Notes under the pieces: model-generated
Seen by the model: only the letters and a program-made list of their open reading frames with translations
What the model was told of the DNA's origin: nothing
Database searches by the model: none
Source: an uncultured Collinsella sp.
GTDB lineage: Bacteria > Actinomycetota > Coriobacteriia > Coriobacteriales > Coriobacteriaceae
DNA length: 64,000 nucleotides
Assembly (NCBI GenBank): GCA_958429225.1
Contig: CAUAJB010000001.1
Coordinates: 31,767-95,766, forward strand
Direction of reading: 5' to 3'
Program-made: the position numbers and the translations under genes
Part shown: positions 44,613-51,429 of the stretch, one piece after another
Layout of the letters: each line of letters begins with the position of its first letter
Numbering within the stretch: the stretch's first letter is position 1

Positions 44613-45533
44613 ATGCGTATTGTGTTTATGGGTACGCCTGATTTTGCTGTGCCTTCGCTGACTTCGCTTGTTGAGGCTGGGAACGAGATTGCGCTTGTTA
44701 TTACGCGTCCCGATGCTGTTCGTGGGCGTGGTAAGAAGCTGGAGCCGTCTCCTGTTAAGGCCAAGGCGCTTGAGCTTGGCCTGCCGGTTGTTGAGGCTAA
44801 TCGTATGACGCCTGAGGTTGTTGAGGCGCTCCAGGCTGTGCAGGCTGTTATTTTCTGTGTGGCTGCTTATGGCTGCATTTTGCCTGATGAGGTGCTGCAT
44901 ATGGCGCCGCTCGGTATCGTGAACGTTCATGCGTCCTTGCTGCCTCGTTGGCGTGGCGCTGCTCCCATTCAGCGTGCCATTCTTGCTGGTGATGAGGTTG
45001 CTGGCGTTTCCATTATGCGCATTGGACATGGCGTGGATACGGGCGCTTATTGTGCCCAGGCCTCTACGTCGGTTGCCGGTAAGCATGCCGATGCGCTCAC
45101 GATGGAGCTTGGTGAGCTTGGCGGTAAGTTGCTTGCCGATACGCTTCCCTCGCTTGCCGATGGCTCGGCTGTTTGGACTGAGCAGGATGAGTCGCTCGTC
45201 ACTCATGCTGCCAAGATTTCCAAGCAGGAGATGCGTCTGGATCCGCAGATGGCGGCTCTCGATTGCGTGCGTCATGTGCTCGCTTCGTCCGACACCGCGC
45301 CCGCTCGTTGTGTGATCGCTGGCAAGACGGTTCGCGTGCTCGATGCCGCGCCGGCTGATGTGTCGCTTGGCGAGGGTACTGTTGCCGTCAAGAGCAAGCG
45401 TGTTTACCTGGGCCTTTCCGATGGCGCGGTTGAACTGCTTGAGGTTAAGCCCGATGGCAAGCGTGCCATGACTGCTTCTGCCTGGGCTGCCGGCCTGCAG
45501 GGTGCCGATCTGACGTGGGGTGTTTTGTCATGA
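44613..45533 (+). CDS. fmt: Methionyl-tRNA formyltransferase
   Basis: Formylates initiator Met-tRNA with 10-formyl-tetrahydrofolate. The 306-residue protein has RIVFMGTPDFAVPSL, TRPDAVRGRGKKLEPSPVK, the catalytic NVHASLLPRWRGAAPIQRAI and GVSIMRIGHGVDTG. Codon choice is odd for the window: T-ending codons (GTT, GCT, CGT) dominate the first half, in line with the T-rich upstream region. Its stop overlaps the rsmB start by 3 nt. Confidence 0.96.
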   Translation: MRIVFMGTPDFAVPSLTSLVEAGNEIALVITRPDAVRGRGKKLEPSPVKAKALELGLPVVEANRMTPEVVEALQAVQAVIFCVAAYGCILPDEVLHMAPLGIVNVHASLLPRWRGAAPIQRAILAGDEVAGVSIMRIGHGVDTGAYCAQASTSVAGKHADALTMELGELGGKLLADTLPSLADGSAVWTEQDESLVTHAAKISKQEMRLDPQMAALDCVRHVLASSDTAPARCVIAGKTVRVLDAAPADVSLGEGTVAVKSKRVYLGLSDGAVELLEVKPDGKRAMTASAWAAGLQGADLTWGVLS

Positions 45534-46930
45534 GCAAGCTTTCTCCCGCGCGCAAGCTTACGCTCGATGTGTTGATGGAGGCCGATCGCCGCGGTATGTA
45601 TGCGCGCGACGTGCTCTCGTCCCGCGCTTCCGCCAAGGCCATTGACCAGCGCGATTCCGCTTTTGCCGCTCGTTTGGCGCTCGGTGTTGCCGCCACGCAG
45701 GGTATTTTGGATGAGTTGCTCGATCAGTTTTTGGATAAGCCCAAAAAGGTCGCGCCGCGCGTTCGCATGGCGCTTCGCATCTCGGCCTTCGAGATGCTCT
45801 ATCTGCATACGCCGGGCCGCGTTGCCGTGAGCCAGGGTGTTGAGCTGGTGCGCAGCGGTGCTAAGTCTGCCGCGGGCCTGGCTAACGCGGTGCTGCACAA
45901 GGTTGCGGACAACGTGGAGGATTTTGCCACGGCATCTGACGTGGATGAGTCCGAGCGCCGTTTGGTTCGCCTTTCGCGTTTGATGGGTCTTCCTCGTTGG
46001 CTGTGCGCTCGTATTATGGCCTCGTTCGATACGCCCGAGGGCGCGCTCAACTTTGCCGGTAATCTGGCCCCCGCGCCGCTTGCACTGCACGAGAATGCGT
46101 TTGCGACCAAGGCCGACCCGTATATCTCGCAGCTCGTTGCGCCTGTCTTCCCGGGCTGCCATGCTCCGGTCGATGCGCAGGTCACGGTTGCATCGGGCGT
46201 GTTTGAGCGTGCTGCCGCGGTTGCCTCGGACCTCAACGCTCAGCTTATCGCTACTGCCGCTACACGTCCCGGTCGTTGCCTGGAGATTGGAGCCGGTCGC
46301 GGCACCAAGACCTATGTGATGATGTGCCAGGCCAAGCGTGCCGGGTACGAGCGTCAGCATACCGCGCTCGATCTGCACGATCGCAAGTGCGATCAGAATC
46401 TCGCACGCCTGCATAAGGCGGGTATAACGGGTGTTCGTACGGTGTCGGGCGATGCCTGCGAGCTCAATGAGGTGCTCACGTCCTTTGACGCGATGCTCGG
46501 CGAGCCCGCCCTGTTCGACACGGTGTTTATCGATGCGCCGTGCTCTGGCACCGGCACCATGCGCCGTCATCCCGAGATACCGTGGCGTCTGACCGAGAAC
46601 GACGTTACGACTGAGCTGCCCAAGCTACAGCTGACGATGCTCAAGGAAGCAGCCGCGCGCGTTGCTGCCGGCGGTGAGCTTATCTATGCCACCTGCTCGG
46701 TTTTTGATGAAGAGAACACGCAGGTCGTGGATGCCTTCCTGGCCTCTTCCGAGGGCGCCGGCTTTATCGTGGCACCGCTCTCCGAAGCCCAGATTCTGCA
46801 GCTCCCCGAGTACGACCACGCCAAGAGCCTCGTCACTCTCCGCCAAAACCCTCGAGGCCTCTTCCAAAGTGTCCCCGTAAACGCCGACTCCTACGACGGT
46901 CACTTCTGCGCCCGCCTGGTCCACAAGTAA
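45530..46930 (+). CDS. rsmB: 16S rRNA (cytosine-C5)-methyltransferase RsmB/Sun family
   Basis: A 466-residue methyltransferase, probably forming m5C967-type modifications of 16S rRNA. The N-terminal ~140 residues are a NusB-like RNA-binding domain (RVRMALRISAFEMLYLHTPG). The C-terminal SAM domain has CLEIGAGRGTKTYVM, VFIDAPCSGTGTMRRHPEIPWRL (motif IV Cys) and LIYATCSVFDEENTQVV (catalytic TCS Cys). ATGA coupling with fmt. The fmt-rsmB pair is widespread. Confidence 0.94.
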   Translation: MSKLSPARKLTLDVLMEADRRGMYARDVLSSRASAKAIDQRDSAFAARLALGVAATQGILDELLDQFLDKPKKVAPRVRMALRISAFEMLYLHTPGRVAVSQGVELVRSGAKSAAGLANAVLHKVADNVEDFATASDVDESERRLVRLSRLMGLPRWLCARIMASFDTPEGALNFAGNLAPAPLALHENAFATKADPYISQLVAPVFPGCHAPVDAQVTVASGVFERAAAVASDLNAQLIATAATRPGRCLEIGAGRGTKTYVMMCQAKRAGYERQHTALDLHDRKCDQNLARLHKAGITGVRTVSGDACELNEVLTSFDAMLGEPALFDTVFIDAPCSGTGTMRRHPEIPWRLTENDVTTELPKLQLTMLKEAAARVAAGGELIYATCSVFDEENTQVVDAFLASSEGAGFIVAPLSEAQILQLPEYDHAKSLVTLRQNPRGLFQSVPVNADSYDGHFCARLVHK

Positions 46931-46937
46931 CTACTAA

Positions 46938-47002
46938 GTTGCGGTGAAATAGGGATTGAATAGCGGCATCTACCCGCCAAATAGTCCTTATTTCACCGCA
47001 AC
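46938..47002. repeat. 65-nt palindromic element, copy 2
   Basis: Same length and arms (GTTGCGGTGAAATA / TATTTCACCGCAAC, perfect 14 bp) as the copy at 30683. The inside is different but still pairs, ending in a GCGG/CCGC stem; read on the minus strand the loop is GGTAGAT or its flank. It begins 7 nt after the rsmB stop and has no T-run. Confidence 0.88.
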
Positions 47003-47089
47003 TCAGAAGGTCGTGCGAGTGGAGATCGCAATAGCGGTAAAGAATGGAAGGATAGCCCTGTCTCAAACTTGCTGTTATCAAAAGTAGGG

Positions 47090-47221
47090 CGGATTACGGG
47101 GCTAGATTGGTGATGCCCGACCACATCAAAAATGGTCTAAATAAAACCGCAGGTAGATGGCTTGTTGAAATTTGCAAATTACCGGAATGGATAGAGGCTG
47201 TCAATTCAGCCCCGTAATCCG
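47090..47221. repeat. 132-nt structured element, copy A
   Basis: Perfect 14-bp ends CGGATTACGGGGCT (47090-47103) / AGCCCCGTAATCCG (47208-47221), with about five further pairs after a mismatch. Inside are a GACCA/TGGTC hairpin (47119-47137) and the core CCGCAGGTAGATGG. It aligns without gaps to the element at 51208-51339, which has exactly the same length but different, equally complementary ends. It lies between 65-nt copies 2 and 3. The rest of the 46.93-47.38 kb gap holds nothing I can identify. Confidence 0.85.
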
Positions 47222-47278
47222 GCAGAGTTTTGAAATGTTACAAACTTAGCATCAGCCTGAAATCCGATCTAAAGAAAA

Positions 47279-47343
47279 GTTGCGGTGAAATGGTTCCTGT
47301 TTGGCCGTTGGATGGGCTGATTCAGGAACTATTTCACCGCAAC
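47279..47343. repeat. 65-nt palindromic element, copy 3
   Basis: Again 65 nt with GTTGCGGTGAAAT ends. Here the outer stem continues into GTTCCTG/CAGGAAC, about 21 bp with one mismatch, closed by a GGCC/GGCT stem and loop GTTGGAT. It lies 35 nt beyond the 3' end of the minus-strand zinc-ribbon gene. Confidence 0.88.
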
Positions 47344-47378
47344 TCATAAGGAAACCTGGGTGGCGGGACCGTTTGTCT

Positions 47379-47615
47379 TTAGTGGTTATGTGGGCAGTTG
47401 GCGCAGCAGCCGCTTGTGGCGTTGGTGCTGGAACCACCGCTGCGCTGGTCGGTGTTGTAGAAACCGCTGCCCTCAAACTTGATGCCGCTGGCCGAGAACG
47501 TCTTGGAGGCCGGAGCGCCGCAGCTCGGGCACACGACCTCGGGGGTCTCGGACATGGGATGCTCAACCTCAAACACGTTGCCGCAGCTCGAGCACTTGTA
47601 ATCGTAGCGCGCCAT
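47379..47615 (-). CDS. FmdB-type zinc-ribbon regulatory protein
   Basis: A 78-residue protein of the FmdB family. MARYDYKCSSCGNVFEVEH and VVCPSCGAPASKTFSASGIKF give the CxxC-CxxC zinc ribbon and the family tail motif; GSGFYNTDQRSGG follows. The extreme C-terminus GCCANCPHNH adds more potential metal ligands. Family members are common near unrelated genes and their role is not well established. It lies alone between repeat elements and the GH13-GH77 gene. Confidence 0.85.
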   Translation of the reverse strand: MARYDYKCSSCGNVFEVEHPMSETPEVVCPSCGAPASKTFSASGIKFEGSGFYNTDQRSGGSSTNATSGCCANCPHNH

Positions 47616-47703
47616 AATACTTCCTTTTCAGCACAAAGCGGGCAGATCGCTCTGCCCGCATAAATTCAAACAGCTGTAACTGTACCCTATATCGGGGGTT
47701 TTA

Positions 47704-50700
47704 TCACGCTTCGCCCCAGAATCTATGGGTGCTGCGCAGGAGCTGTGCAGTTTTGCCCTCGGCGGCCGCAACGTCGGCCTCATCGGCCTTCCAGGTCCAG
47801 TTGCCCGTTGCCACGCCCGGCACGTTCATGCGTGCATCGTCGCCTAGCCCCAGGATGTCCTGCAGCGGCATCATCACCAGGGGAGCGTCGCTTGCGAGCG
47901 CGTCGCCCATCAGTTTGCCGGCCAACTCCTTGCCGCTCGGCTCGTCGCCGCCCGCAAAGGAGCGCGTGCACCAACCGGCGAGCGTCGACGTGTCGTGCGT
48001 CGAGGTGTACAGAATCTTGCCCGGCGTGGGATACACGCCGTTTCGGACGTCGTAATCGCTAAACTCCAGCACGTCCATACCGGGGAAGCCGCAGGTCGAA
48101 GCCATGGCGCGAACGCCGGGCGTCAGATAGCCCAGATCCTCGGCGATAAAGTTGAGCGGGCCCAGCTCGTCATAGGCGGTCTGGAACAGGTCCTTGCCCG
48201 GGCCTGCCAGCCAGCGGCCGTCGGCACAGGCCTTACCGGCGGGAATGCTAAAGTAGCTGTGGAAGCCCAGGAAGTGGTCCAGGCGCACGCGGTCGTAGAG
48301 CGAAAACGCACGGCGCAGGCGGTCGAGCCACCAACGATAGCCGTTCTCCTTCATGCGATCCCATCGGAAGGTGGGGTTGCCCCACACCTGGCCCTCGGGC
48401 GCAAAGTTGTCGGGCGGCGCACCCGAAATCTCAATCGCCTTGCCGGTATCGGACAGCCAGAAGTTCTCGGGCTCGCTCCACGCGTCGGCCGAATCGTCCG
48501 AAACATACATCGGGATATCGCCGATGACCTCGATGCCCTTCTTGTGCGCATAGTTCATGAGCTCGCACCAGGCAAGGTCAAAGCGATACTGCATGTACGC
48601 CTGCAGCTCGGCCTCGTCGTGGAAGCGCTTGTCATCGATCAGATACTCGTTGTAGTGCGCTACATCTGCCGGCCAATCGTGGCGCGACTCGCCCTCAAAG
48701 TACTTCTTAACGGCCATGTAGACGCAGTACTTCTCGAGCCAGTCGGCGTTGCGATGTTTAAACGCCGTGTACAGCGGGTCGGCATCCTCGCCGCCGTGAG
48801 CCTTCCATGCAGCAAAGTCGGCGGCCAGCTCCTCGTGACTCTCGGGTAGCAGGTCGATATTGCCTGCAAAGGCCGAGGGCCCGGCGTAGGGGGAGCGGAA
48901 GAAGTCCGTGGGGTTGACGGGCAGGACTTGCCAGTAGCGCATGCCCATAGCGGCCAGATGGTCGATAAAGCGACGCGTGGGCGCACCGATTGTGCCGGGC
49001 TTGCCGTCATCGGTCGGCACCGAGGTGATGTGGCACACAACGCCCGCGCCATGATCGAGCGGCTCCTGCAGGCGCTTCTCGGCATGGTGATAGATGATCG
49101 AAGAGCCCAGCGGGTACAGGTCGAGCGTGACGGTACCGTTGTGGATCTCGCACTCGTGACCGCTGATCACGTCGCTCGCGCATTCGCCGAGCGCCGGAAT
49201 CGTCACGCGGTGCGAATTGCGCAGGCTGCGGTTGATGATAACCGTCGCGGCCTCGCCGTCTTTGCCCGTGCGGGTGTAAGCCAAGACTTCGTCGTTGAGC
49301 GCAAAAGCCTTGATCTCGCCATCGACCATAAAGGGCAGCGCACGGCGCACGGCAGACGCGTTCTTAACGATGGCCAGTGTGTCGAAGTCGTGGAGTTGGT
49401 CCTTGGTCGGCAGGGTGCGGCGGTTGCCCGGATCGGTGAGGCCCTCCAGGCCGTACTCGTCGCCATAATAGATCGAGGGCACACCCGGGAAGGTCATCTG
49501 CATGAGCGTCGCCAGCCAAAAACGGCTCTTGGCCAGGCCCATCGAGTTATCGTCCAGGCGCCATTTGCTGCGCTCGCTCTCAGGCAGCTGTGACTCGTCG
49601 GGGCCACCGCCGAGCACTGAGATGATGCGCGGGCGGTCGTGGCTTGAAAGCAGATTGAGCGCGCAGGACAATGCCTCGCTCGGGTAGTTCTCGCGCAGGG
49701 TCTCGATATCCTCGGCTGCCTGGTAGGCGTTCTTGTAGCCCATCAAAAAGCCGATGACCATGTCGCGGAAGGGGTAGTCCATGGCGGAGTCGAGCTCAGA
49801 GCCCTGCAGGTAGCGGCGCAAATGACCATAGCTGATCTTGTTGGAGGCGTCTTCCCAGACTTCGCCGAGCAGCAGCGCGTCGGGCTTCTCGGCGAGCACG
49901 GCCTTCTTGATCTCGGCCAGGAAGTCGTCGGAAAGCTCGTCGGCCACATCGAGTCGCCAGCCATGGGCACCGGCGCGCAGCCATTTACGGATCACGCCGT
50001 CCTTGCCCAGGAGCCGCTCGCGCACCAGTTCGGAATTCTCGTTGATGGCGGGCATGTTGCCCACGCCCCACCAGCAGTCATACGAACCGTCCTCATGGAA
50101 GTAAAACGCATCGCGCCACGGTGAGTCCTCGCTCTGCCATGCACCGACACCGGGATAGTTGCCGTAGCGGTTAAAGTAGATCGAGTCGTCGCCCGTATGG
50201 TTGAAGACGCCGTCCAGGATGATGGAAATGCCGAGCTTCTCGGCCGCCTCGCACAGCTCCGTAAAGTCCTGCTCGGTGCCCAGAATCGGGTCGATCTTGG
50301 TGTAGTCGGCCGTGTCGTAGCGGTGGTTGCTCGCGGCCTCAAAGATGGGGTTGAGGTAGATGGCCGTAAAGCCCAGCTCGGCAATGCGGGGCAGGTCATT
50401 TTGGATACCCTTGAGCGAGCCGCCGTAAAAATCCCAGGTCTTGATGGAGCCGTCTTCGGCACGCTCGTACTCGGGCGGTTCGTTCCAGTCCTCGACCATG
50501 CGGCGCTGGATTCCTTTGCGTGGTTTTTCAACTTCGGCAAGCGTGCGCTCGCGCCAGTTTTCATCGCGGGCATAGCGGTCGGGGAAGATCTGGTAGACCA
50601 TGCCACGCTCGTACCACTCGGGACGAACTTTGCGGTGCTTGTAGACGGTGATCTGGAAGGACGGGACCTCGGCGTAGTTGTAAGTTACGCCCTCGCCACC

Positions 50701-51000
50701 GGTGCGACCCTGCGGTGCGCCCAGGCGGACCTCGGGCTGGCCCTCGATATTGCAGATAAAGCTGTACCAGATAAGACAGGGCTCGGCGCACTCCAGCTCG
50801 GCGGTAAAGATGCCGTCGCCCTCGTGCGTCATGGGATACAGAGACTCACCGATCTCATCGACCCAGGTGCGCAGCGTAAGCGTTGCCTGGTTGGGGTCGG
50901 CGTCCTCTAGAATCACCGAAAGCGAGAGGGTCGTTCCTGTGGTCACAGCGCCAAACGGAGTGCGAAACTGCGGCAGACGGCTGTTGTGAATCAATCTCAT
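47704..51000 (-). CDS. GH13 alpha-amylase/maltodextrinase fused to GH77 4-alpha-glucanotransferase
   Basis: A 1098-residue fusion for alpha-glucan breakdown. Residues ~1-130 form a beta-rich N-domain like that of neopullulanases. Residues ~130-640 are GH13 with DGVFNHTG (~262), GWRLDVADEL with the nucleophile Asp (~350), GEVWED with the acid Glu (~380) and SSHDRPR (~454; Ser replaces the usual Asn). Residues ~650-1098 are MalQ-like GH77: YWQVLPVNPTDFFRSPYAG, IGDIPMYVSDDSADAW, RLDHFLGF (nucleophile Asp ~907) and EDLGYLTPGV. No signal peptide, so cytoplasmic. It lies downstream of the glycogen operon behind a terminator and could trim maltodextrins released by GlgP. Confidence 0.9.
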   Translation of the reverse strand: MRLIHNSRLPQFRTPFGAVTTGTTLSLSVILEDADPNQATLTLRTWVDEIGESLYPMTHEGDGIFTAELECAEPCLIWYSFICNIEGQPEVRLGAPQGRTGGEGVTYNYAEVPSFQITVYKHRKVRPEWYERGMVYQIFPDRYARDENWRERTLAEVEKPRKGIQRRMVEDWNEPPEYERAEDGSIKTWDFYGGSLKGIQNDLPRIAELGFTAIYLNPIFEAASNHRYDTADYTKIDPILGTEQDFTELCEAAEKLGISIILDGVFNHTGDDSIYFNRYGNYPGVGAWQSEDSPWRDAFYFHEDGSYDCWWGVGNMPAINENSELVRERLLGKDGVIRKWLRAGAHGWRLDVADELSDDFLAEIKKAVLAEKPDALLLGEVWEDASNKISYGHLRRYLQGSELDSAMDYPFRDMVIGFLMGYKNAYQAAEDIETLRENYPSEALSCALNLLSSHDRPRIISVLGGGPDESQLPESERSKWRLDDNSMGLAKSRFWLATLMQMTFPGVPSIYYGDEYGLEGLTDPGNRRTLPTKDQLHDFDTLAIVKNASAVRRALPFMVDGEIKAFALNDEVLAYTRTGKDGEAATVIINRSLRNSHRVTIPALGECASDVISGHECEIHNGTVTLDLYPLGSSIIYHHAEKRLQEPLDHGAGVVCHITSVPTDDGKPGTIGAPTRRFIDHLAAMGMRYWQVLPVNPTDFFRSPYAGPSAFAGNIDLLPESHEELAADFAAWKAHGGEDADPLYTAFKHRNADWLEKYCVYMAVKKYFEGESRHDWPADVAHYNEYLIDDKRFHDEAELQAYMQYRFDLAWCELMNYAHKKGIEVIGDIPMYVSDDSADAWSEPENFWLSDTGKAIEISGAPPDNFAPEGQVWGNPTFRWDRMKENGYRWWLDRLRRAFSLYDRVRLDHFLGFHSYFSIPAGKACADGRWLAGPGKDLFQTAYDELGPLNFIAEDLGYLTPGVRAMASTCGFPGMDVLEFSDYDVRNGVYPTPGKILYTSTHDTSTLAGWCTRSFAGGDEPSGKELAGKLMGDALASDAPLVMMPLQDILGLGDDARMNVPGVATGNWTWKADEADVAAAEGKTAQLLRSTHRFWGEA

Positions 51001-51061
51001 AATACGGTCCAGTTCAATAGAATCATGGCCTGCGGGCCATGGGCTTTACGCACAAGTTGTA

Positions 51062-51142
51062 AGTATATCTGTTGTACACAGGCTGTATAAACAACATCCG
51101 TTTACCATCGGCGAACGGTTGTCCTAGAAAATCGTTTTACCA
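51062..51142 (-). promoter_or_regulatory. Promoter region with TGGTAAAC boxes for the GH13-GH77 gene
   Basis: On the minus strand there is a -10-like TATACT (51062-51067) and two boxes, TGGTAAAC (51100-51107) and TGGTAAAAC (51134-51142). The same box occurs as a palindrome before the HAD gene at 61.2-61.3 kb. A shared sugar-responsive regulator is inferred. Confidence 0.45.
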
Positions 51143-51207
51143 TCCAAATTATCGCGATATTCGAAAACGCCCAGGCGGATACTATTTGTAGTCAAACAAA
51201 AGTACAT

Positions 51208-51339
51208 CGGTTTACTACGACGAATTGAATGATCTCAACCACGGTCAATTTGGTGATATTAAATCCGCAGGTAGAAGCGTTGCCAATTTCATAGAATACT
51301 CTCCGTGGTCGGCCAGAGCTATTTTGTCGTAGTAAACCG
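51208..51339. repeat. 132-nt structured element, copy B
   Basis: Perfect 14-bp ends CGGTTTACTACGAC (51208-51221) / GTCGTAGTAAACCG (51326-51339), plus three further pairs. Ungapped alignment to copy A gives 67 of 132 matches by hand count, with 17 of 20 in the centre (AAATCCGCAGGTAGAAG). The ACCA-(9 nt)-TGGT hairpin is kept in the same place. It lies in the 429-nt gap between the glgA terminator and the GH13-GH77 gene. Confidence 0.85.
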
Positions 51340-51370
51340 GCCCTCTATTTAATAGAGAAGTTCAACCAAG

Positions 51371-51401
51371 AAGAGGGCGCCTGGTTGGGGCGCCCTCTTT
51401 T
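51371..51401. terminator. Terminator after glgA
   Basis: GAGGGCGCC (51373-51381) pairs with GGCGCCCTC (51389-51397). TTTT follows on the plus strand and TTCTT on the minus strand. It closes the glycogen operon and could act in both directions. Confidence 0.85.
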
Positions 51402-51429
51402 GCGTTGGATTAAGTTTTAATCGTCCAGA

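Noticed and set aside
44410..44661. 83-codon frame with two hydrophobic stretches before fmt
   Set aside because: TTG start, no ribosome site, overlap with fmt; T-rich DNA gives hydrophobic codons by chance.
46938..47343. 65-nt elements as ordinary rho-independent terminators
   Set aside because: Copies 2 and 3 have no T-run on either strand, and fixed length and ends exceed what a terminator needs. Copy 1 does have TTTTT and may double as one.
46938..51339. CRISPR array from the repeated short sequences
   Set aside because: The copies are few, palindromic over their whole length and far apart, with no spacers or cas genes.
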